Below, piece by piece: positions 57,447 through 64,000 of a stretch of 64,000 nucleotides of DNA. Below the pieces are notes generated by a model. That model ran no database searches, was not told the origin of the DNA, and saw only the letters and a program-made list of their open reading frames with translations. Within the stretch, counting starts at the first letter, position 1; the number at the start of each line of letters is the position of its first letter. The stretch is from Auanema rhodensis (lineage: Eukaryota > Nematoda > Chromadorea > Rhabditida > Rhabditidae): NCBI GenBank assembly GCA_964057225.1, contig OZ059894.1, forward strand, positions 11,418,131-11,482,130, written 5' to 3'. The position numbers were made by a program, and so were the translations under genes.

Positions 57447-58623
57447 ACAGTAAAAAGTCCAATCAAGAGAGAAATTTTTTCAACACATAGTTGTTTTTTT
57501 TTTAAATATCATTGTTTTTCCTCATAACTCGGTTTAAACTCGTTCTAACCCGTTGAAATACGTCTAGAAAGTCTTTATAACATGCATATGTATGATAGAA
57601 CTTCATATTTATTGTAATAGAAAATTTTATTTTCAGACGTCTTGGTTAACAATGATATGTTTTACCCCCTTATAATTTTTATCATAATGTTCCTTATACG
57701 GAACGCTCAATGAAACTTGCTTCCAGAAAAATTTCTTTCTATTTTTTCTTCATATGTACGTAGATACTATAGAGAACTATGATAGAAAACTTTAACATTC
57801 ACGAAATCATCATTTCTCATTACGCTACGGAGGTTTAAAAAGCTGTGTTTTACCTTATAATAGACCGGAAAACCCTTGTGTTAAAACTGGACCGTTTTTA
57901 CACATATAAAAATGTCCCGTATTCGGGACCCTAATGTAACTTTTGATTCCCTATATTTTTTTTCATGAAATTTACAATCTACTGTAGAAAGAAGAATTAT
58001 TTTTATAAAAACTGTAAATTTTTGAAAAATGAAAACAAAACGAAAACAAAAACAACTTTTTTTTGAACATTTTCTCACACAAGGGTCCCCCCTTACCTAC
58101 TTTTTTTCTCATTACTCGTTTCAACCTCATCCGATCACTCTGCAAACATGTTTAATCGTTCTAACTTGTTGAAATACGTCTTAAAAGTCTAAACAACATG
58201 CATATGCATAATAGAAACCACCCGAATAGGCCCCCACGCACTAAACGAGATATATACATTACCAGTATAGTAATAGAACACATATTGAAGATTAATTCGA
58301 TAAGAACAATTTATTGACGTAGAGAATGTTTGTTCCGAAAAACTACAATATTAAACTATAAAAGTAACAAAAGCGTAGAGGCAGCAAAGACATGAATAAA
58401 CATAAATGTAAATACAGAATTACCAGGTAGTACATAAGTATGACAAAAAATTATAAGAAAGCCATGAAAATAGAAGGTTTGTGAACAAATGAGAGGTACA
58501 TCTTTGATCGTATAGTCATTTCTAAACCGTTCGTATGCTGCAGCATCGTCATAAGCGTCACTCAAGTTGAATTTCCATGTGTACTACACGATTTTCATTC
58601 TTATTGTTACATTCTTTCCCTGA
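57255..58623. repeat. Unit spacer
   Basis: Contains (TA)n 57400-57444 (45 bp) and the U2 fossil 58271-58311. No gene seen. Confidence 0.9.
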
Positions 58624-58812
58624 GGGAATGGGCCGTTCCCGCCAGCAGTGCAAGAGCGGGTCGACCCGTGAGGTGGAGCTAGCAAGCCAGCATCTACCTC
58701 AAGTCTCAAAAATCGGTTAACCTTATTGTGAACCAATGGAACACATATCGAAGGTTAATTCGATAAGAACGATTACTACACTTTGATCTTAGCCAAAAGG
58801 CCGAGAAGCGAT
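58624..58812 (-). ncRNA. U2: U2 snRNA, locus 16, uninterrupted
   Basis: No difference from locus 1 noticed by eye. Confidence 0.93.
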
Positions 58813-59254
58813 ACAGCATAGCCATGAGTATCAAAGACATCAAGCAAATGTATCGTACTTGTTACGAGTGCACTCTCTCATTTGAATATAAAAGTGTGGT
58901 TTGACAATCTTGACTGTACAGGTCATAAATGGCTCATATAAACTGTGGATTTACTCAACTTTTGGACTTATTTTTTTCTTATTCGAAGCGCTGCACTTTT
59001 TTCTATTCTTTTTATTCAAATACTTGTATATAGTTTTATATGTACGGTTGCAAAGTTTCCGAATATTTTATATATTTTTATACAATAATTAGGAGAAGGT
59101 TAATACAATGAAATCTCCCAACTTTACAGTGTTTGTATTGCTTACAGTATCTAGAACAACCACTCTTGTAATATTAGAGCACATATCAATCAACAACTTT
59201 TTCTAGTTATCAAAGCTTTTTTATTTCTTCAAGATATTTCAAATAAAATATAAA

Positions 59255-59373
59255 AGCTTACGACACCCGGGATTCCCAAGCCGTCTCCGATCCAAGTACT
59301 AACCGGGCCCAACGTTGCTTGACTTGCCAGATCGGACGGGATGGCGTACTTTCAACGTGGTATGGTCGTAAGC
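59255..59373 (-). rRNA. 5S: 5S rRNA, locus 16 copy a
   Basis: Full-length gene in copy-a flanks. Confidence 0.95.
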
Positions 59374-59614
59374 AATGTTATATTCTTCATTATCAGTTAT
59401 ATCACTCTAAATCTTGTTGTTAATAGTTAGGACCACAAAGAAAACAACAGGAACAGTAACAAATGAAATGCCCAAACTTTACAGTGTTCGAGTTATTTAC
59501 AGTATCTAAGACTACCTCTGTCGTGTTATTAGAGCAAACATTCGATTAACAACAACTTTTTTTTAGTTATCAAAGCTTTTTTATTTCTTCAAAAAATTTC
59601 AAATAAAATATAAA

Positions 59615-59733
59615 AGCTTACGACACCCGGGATTCCCAAGCCGTCTCCGATCCAAGTACTAACCGGGCCCAACGTTGCTTGACTTGCCAGATCGGACGGG
59701 ATGGCGTACTTTCAACGTGGTATGGTCGTAAGC
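59615..59733 (-). rRNA. 5S: 5S rRNA, locus 16 copy b
   Basis: Full-length gene in copy-b flanks. Confidence 0.95.
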
Positions 59734-59875
59734 AATGTCATATTCTTCATTATCAGTTATATCACTCTAAATCTTGTTGTTAATAGATACGACCACAAAG
59801 AAAACAACAGGAACAGTAACAATAACAAAAAAAATTTTTTTTTCACCTATGTGTCTAAAGGTTAGCCATGTATCC

Positions 59876-59921
<46 letters not shown>

Positions 59922-61097
59922 ACAGTAAAAAGTCCAATCAAGAGAGAAATTTTTTCAACACATAGTTGTTTTTTTTTTAAATATCATTGTTTTTCCTCAT
60001 AACTCGGTTTAAACTCGTTCTAACCCGTTGAAATACGTCTAGAAAGTCTTTATAACATGCATATGTATGATAGAACTTCATATTTATTGTAATAGAAAAT
60101 TTTATTTTCAGACGTCTTGGTTAACAATGATATGTTTTACCCCCTTATAATTTTTATCATAATGTTCCTTATACGGAACGCTCAATGAAACTTGCTTCCA
60201 GAAAAATTTCTTTCTATTTTTTCTTCATATGTACGTAGATACTATAGAGAACTATGATAGAAAACTTTAACATTCACGAAATCATCATTTCTCATTACGC
60301 TACGGAGGTTTAAAAAGCTGTGTTTTACCTTATAATAGACCGGAAAACCCTTGTGTTAAAACTGGACCGTTTTTACACATATAAAAATGTCCCGTATTCG
60401 GGACCCTAATGTAACTTTTGATTCCCTATATTTTTTTCATGAAATTTACAATCTACTGTAGAAAGAAGAATTATTTTTATAAAAACTGTAAATTTTTGAA
60501 AAATGAAAACAAAACGAAAACAAAAACAACTTTTTTTTGAACATTTTCTCACACAAGGGTCCCCCCTTACCTACTTTTTTTCTCATTACTCGTTTCAACC
60601 TCATCCGATCACTCTGCAAACATGTTTAATCGTTCTAACTTGTTGAAATACGTCTTAAAAGTCTAAACAACATGCATATGCATAATAGAAACCACCCGAA
60701 TAGGCCCCCACGCACTAAACGAGATATATACATTACCAGTATAGTAATAGAACACATATTGAAGATTAATTCGATAAGAACAATTTATTGACGTAGAGAA
60801 TGTTTGTTCCGAAAAACTACAATATTAAACTATAAAAGTAACAAAAGCGTAGAGGCAGCAAAGACATGAATAAACATAAATGTAAATACAGAATTACCAG
60901 GTAGTACATAAGTATGACAAAAAATTATAAGAAAGCCATGAAAATAGAAGGTTTGTGAACAAATGAGAGGTACATCTTTGATCGTATAGTCATTTCTAAA
61001 CCGTTCGTATGCTGCAGCATCGTCATAAGCGTCACTCAAGTTGAATTTCCATGTGTACTACACGATTTTCATTCTTATTGTTACATTCTTTCCCTGA
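59734..61097. repeat. Unit spacer
   Basis: Contains (TA)n 59879-59919 (41 bp) and the U2 fossil 60745-60785. One T is missing from a T8 run near 60431. No gene seen. Confidence 0.9.
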
Positions 61098-61249
61098 GGG
61101 AATGGGCCGTTCCCGCCAGCAGTGCAAGAGCGGGTCGACCCGTGAGGTGGAGCTAGCAAGCCAGCATCTACCTCAAGTCTCAAAAATCGGTTAACCTTAT
61201 TGTGAACCAATGGAACACATATCGAAGGTTAATTCGATAAGAACGATTA
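61098..61249 (-). pseudogene. U2 snRNA locus 17, 3' part (nt 38-189)
   Basis: Separated from its 5' part (outside the window) by U-7. Duplication copy at 61191-61249. Confidence 0.92.
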
Positions 61250-64000
61250 ATGGTTTATTGAATAACTAATGTTATGAAACAATAAATAACCAATAAAAAA
61301 GAGCCCAGAATCGGGGAGACGGTATTACCAGTACAACTTAAAACAGCAAGTGATTAAAAAGTACAAAATAAAACACATTACCAACAGAGGCTAAAACGAC
61401 TCAAGAGTCGGGGGAGTGGGTTAAAAAAAGTAATGAATAACAAAAAAAATGAATAATAAAGCAGAACAGTGAAAAGTAAATATCAAGTGCCGCTATGATC
61501 AAACAATTTGAGTGCCTACGGCAATGGTGTTAAAAATAAACAACAAAATACATGTACCAATGAAGGTCAGAAAGAGAGAAAGAAAAAAGACAAAAATAAG
61601 TAATACAAAAAGTAAAAAATATATTACAATCAAATCACAAACAAGTCAATGGATAATTTCTTCTTCATACTGCCTTACACCAGAAACATGTTCCACGTAG
61701 ATATTCCTGGCCCACTTGATGGTATCGGCGACGACGAGCTTCTCCATTAGCCGGTTGTAGTGGCTGCTGATCTTGAGTGATCGGAGGGCTTGTACGTTGA
61801 GCGGGTCCATAGTTCCAAGCATTCCTACGACATACGCTTCTACACTAGTCTTATAACCAAGACATTGGTATTGGCTGGCTATGTCAGCATATTTCCTCTC
61901 CTTTATCATACGCGCGGCTATCATGGCTTGTCGGCGGTTTTCATAGCTCACTGTAACATCAACGATACTACAGTGTTTTGCGTCATGATCGACCACTACT
62001 ATGTCAGGTCGGAGTGTACTATTAATGCCAGGAAGAGGCTGGTTAGTGTAAACTTCTCCGTTTTTAGGCTCTGGCAGGGCTTTGATAAGACGGTCCACGA
62101 TGTTGTTGTGGCGGAGTTGGATTGCTCTCGTGTGAAAGTGGCAGTGTCCAAGAACATGTGCAGCAGTTTCGTTGGGGTAACTACACCTGCGGCACTGTTT
62201 GTTTCCTTCTCCGTGTCTTCTACAGCCATTGAGCTGGAGAGTATTAAGTCGAGCCTTGTGGATGAATCGCCAATCAGCAAACCGTATGAAATCTCCCTTC
62301 GCCATAAAGTGATTGGACGCTTTGTTGAGCATTGTGACATCAAAGACTTTCCCTTGATCCGGTTTTTGAAGAAGGATCCGAAGGTCTTTCAGCCATAATG
62401 CACGTCGCAGGCTTCTGTGGCATAGTGAAGGTGTTAACAGTTGGTTGTTTAGATTGAGTTCTAAACCACTTTCGAGGCATGTCCAGTTAGCGTTGATGAG
62501 TTTCTTGAGTTGACGCATCGCTACTCTTACTCTAGTCCAGATGGAGGAAACATCAGATGTTTCGGTGTCGAAAATGCCATCAACGGAACCGTTGTAATAT
62601 GCAGCTGTCTCATCGTTACTGGCTTGACGTTTAATCCTTTTTGATGCTACTTTTATTGAGTCTTGATGCGCAATATCAGCTACTACAAGATCAGATGACT
62701 TCAAAAGTTGGTAGGCATGAGTGACTTCACAGACGTCTGACAGGTGTTGGAGTCGAGAGAGACCAAGTCCGCCGTAGTTGGTTGGCAGGTAGATTGGTTC
62801 AGCACTGGCGTTTGGAGGATAGTGCATCCATCTACGGGCACAGCGTTTGAGTTCTTTGTCAAAGGCGACTAGTTTACTCTTTGGGACGTGGCCATTCGTC
62901 ATATGAAAATTAAGGCAGGGCATCAGGAAGGTGCGTACTGCGTCAGCTTTCTGCCATTCAGCCAGTAAGGATTTGTCAATTTTTTCCAAGTGTTGACTCA
63001 TGATATTCACTGTTGGAACCGCAGACTTATGTAAATGCATTCCAGTAGGGATTCCCAGGTGGGAGTAGCTGTCAAATTTGCTGAGAGCGGGTAGAAAGCA
63101 GCTCTGAAGCATGTATGAGGCTGTTGATATTTTCCCTTTGTCGATCGTCAAAGTGGCGCATTTCGCTGGTTTGAAGGTCAAGCCTGTGAAATTAGCCGCA
63201 TTTGATGCTGCGTCCAACATTTTCTGTAGATCTTCTGATGATGAGGAGACCAGGGCAAGGTCATCGGCGTACGCTAGCACAGCGATGTTGTGATTGTGTA
63301 GCTTATAGCCTGTAGAGGTTTCCAAGATGGTTTTAATTAGAGGTTCAATGGCAAGGTTGAACAGGATCGGAGATAGTGGGGATCCTTGTAACACACCTGC
63401 GTGAACTGGAATGGTCGAAGTGAGTCCGGAGCCTGTCTGGATTCTTGTAGAGGCATCTGTGTATAGAGCTCGTACTCGGGATATTGAGGCTTCAGCCATT
63501 CCTGACCATCTTAGAACGTCTAGCAGAGTTTCGTGTGGCAGCGATCCAAAAGCGTTTGCGAGATCAAGCCAAGCAATTGCAATTTTCTCACGTTTACGTT
63601 TAGCGTCTGCAATGGTACTTTGCAACAAAAAGTTGTGTTCCATGCATCCAGCTTTGGCCACAAAGCCCTTTTGGGAGGGAGAAAGTCTTTTTTCTGCTCT
63701 TGCCCATGTTAGCAGTCGATGCGTAAGACAAGCTGAGTACGTCTTACCAATTGTGCACGAAAGTGCTATTGGTCGCCAGTTGTTAATGTCAGCTTTATCA
63801 CCTTTCTTATGGATGAGGACGGTGGTCGACTCTTTCCAGGAAAAAGGGATGTGTCCTAGCTTGTGTACGGTGTTAAATATCGCTGCTAATATGTGACCTC
63901 CTTGGTCAAATTTCTTCCAGTGCGAGTATCGAAGTCCATCAGCTCCTGGAGCCGTATCGCTGCAACGTCGTATGCGTTCCCAGACTTCCAAAGGGGTGAA
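61250..64000 (-). mobile_element. Utopia-like retrotransposon U-7, lineage B, cut by window edge
   Basis: Lineage B 3' UTR and coding sequence from the standard U2 junction to the window end. It is close to U-4, with a few UTR differences (GAATAACTAATG here, GGATAACTAATG in U-4). Confidence 0.93.
61646..64000 (-). CDS. Retrotransposon protein, lineage B, partial (N-terminus beyond window)
   Basis: Open from about codon 309 of the 1092-codon protein to the normal stop at 61646. Reverse transcriptase motifs A, B and C, the CCHC knuckle and the endonuclease residues are all present, and the end is the lineage B YEEEIIH. No frameshift is seen in the visible part, so this could be a third intact copy. 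The true start lies right of 64000; any methionine-like start near 63991 is an artefact of the window edge. Confidence 0.92.
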   Translation of the reverse strand, partial: FTPLEVWERIRRCSDTAPGADGLRYSHWKKFDQGGHILAAIFNTVHKLGHIPFSWKESTTVLIHKKGDKADINNWRPIALSCTIGKTYSACLTHRLLTWARAEKRLSPSQKGFVAKAGCMEHNFLLQSTIADAKRKREKIAIAWLDLANAFGSLPHETLLDVLRWSGMAEASISRVRALYTDASTRIQTGSGLTSTIPVHAGVLQGSPLSPILFNLAIEPLIKTILETSTGYKLHNHNIAVLAYADDLALVSSSSEDLQKMLDAASNAANFTGLTFKPAKCATLTIDKGKISTASYMLQSCFLPALSKFDSYSHLGIPTGMHLHKSAVPTVNIMSQHLEKIDKSLLAEWQKADAVRTFLMPCLNFHMTNGHVPKSKLVAFDKELKRCARRWMHYPPNASAEPIYLPTNYGGLGLSRLQHLSDVCEVTHAYQLLKSSDLVVADIAHQDSIKVASKRIKRQASNDETAAYYNGSVDGIFDTETSDVSSIWTRVRVAMRQLKKLINANWTCLESGLELNLNNQLLTPSLCHRSLRRALWLKDLRILLQKPDQGKVFDVTMLNKASNHFMAKGDFIRFADWRFIHKARLNTLQLNGCRRHGEGNKQCRRCSYPNETAAHVLGHCHFHTRAIQLRHNNIVDRLIKALPEPKNGEVYTNQPLPGINSTLRPDIVVVDHDAKHCSIVDVTVSYENRRQAMIAARMIKERKYADIASQYQCLGYKTSVEAYVVGMLGTMDPLNVQALRSLKISSHYNRLMEKLVVADTIKWARNIYVEHVSGVRQYEEEIIH

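Larger units (their letters stand above)
1..64000. repeat. Tandem 5S rRNA / U2 snRNA array, unit about 2.48 kb
   Basis: The same unit recurs across the whole window. Uninterrupted units are about 2478-2483 bp and differ mainly in the length of their (TA)n tract; examples are the steps between U2 5' ends at 1762 and 4243, and at 33128, 35607, 38086 and 40567. Each unit contributes one U2 and normally two 5S genes, all on the minus strand. Unit copies are nearly identical even in non-genic spacer, which indicates strong homogenisation by unequal exchange or gene conversion. The array is broken by seven Utopia-like elements, one second-family element and one rearranged junction at 10119-10128. 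Both window edges fall inside the array. Confidence 0.97.

Noticed and set aside
1-64000. CRISPR array or prokaryotic operon explanation of the repeats
   Set aside because: Units are 2.5 kb with eukaryotic U2 and 5S genes; there are no short spacers between direct repeats and no prokaryotic genes.

Overview
The window is part of a eukaryotic multigene RNA array, most likely from a nematode. The 5S rRNA resembles nematode 5S as I recall it, with a GCTTACGACC start and a GCCATCCCGTCCGATCTGGC core. The spacers are AT-rich and there are no prokaryotic features. This assignment rests on remembered sequences, not a search. No canonical nematode SL1 spliced-leader gene was found in the unit, although many nematodes link SL1 to 5S.

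Layout: a unit of about 2.48 kb is repeated head to tail across all 64 kb, with every gene on the minus strand. From left to right a standard unit holds: a spacer of about 1.37 kb with a (TA)n tract, two related small palindromes and a decayed 41-nt piece of U2; one U2 snRNA gene; a U2 upstream region of about 440 bp; and two 5S rRNA genes ('a' and 'b') on 360-bp subrepeats. The window contains 31 5S genes and 17 U2 loci (numbered 1-17 from the left). Ten U2 genes are uninterrupted and seven are broken by a retrotransposon.

The interrupting element is a 3.7-kb non-LTR retrotransposon whose single ORF of 1092 codons encodes N-terminal zinc fingers, a reverse transcriptase, a C-terminal CCHC knuckle and a restriction-like endonuclease. 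Its architecture and U2 specificity match the published Utopia lineage (NeSL/R2-like group). All six junctions that can be examined lie at one U2 site, inside the branch-point-recognition sequence GTAGTA, with a 59-bp target duplication. The copies (U-1 to U-7) fall into two sub-lineages, A and B, plus one chimera. Two have a complete uninterrupted ORF (49618-52896 and 27237-30515), a third is open as far as the window shows (61646-64000), and the others carry frameshifts or deletions.

A second, unrelated-looking 788-bp element (53007-53794) sits in the same U2 site with a 41-bp duplication. Each of the 16 complete spacers carries a decayed copy of exactly those 41 nt, flanked by sequence like both ends of that element. 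The repeat unit therefore seems to have absorbed an older insertion of the same kind. All U2 copies also share an unusual sequence just after GTAGTA (AATCG in place of the near-universal TCTG context). This raises the question of whether the array encodes the working U2, a variant U2, or mainly a landing site for retrotransposons.
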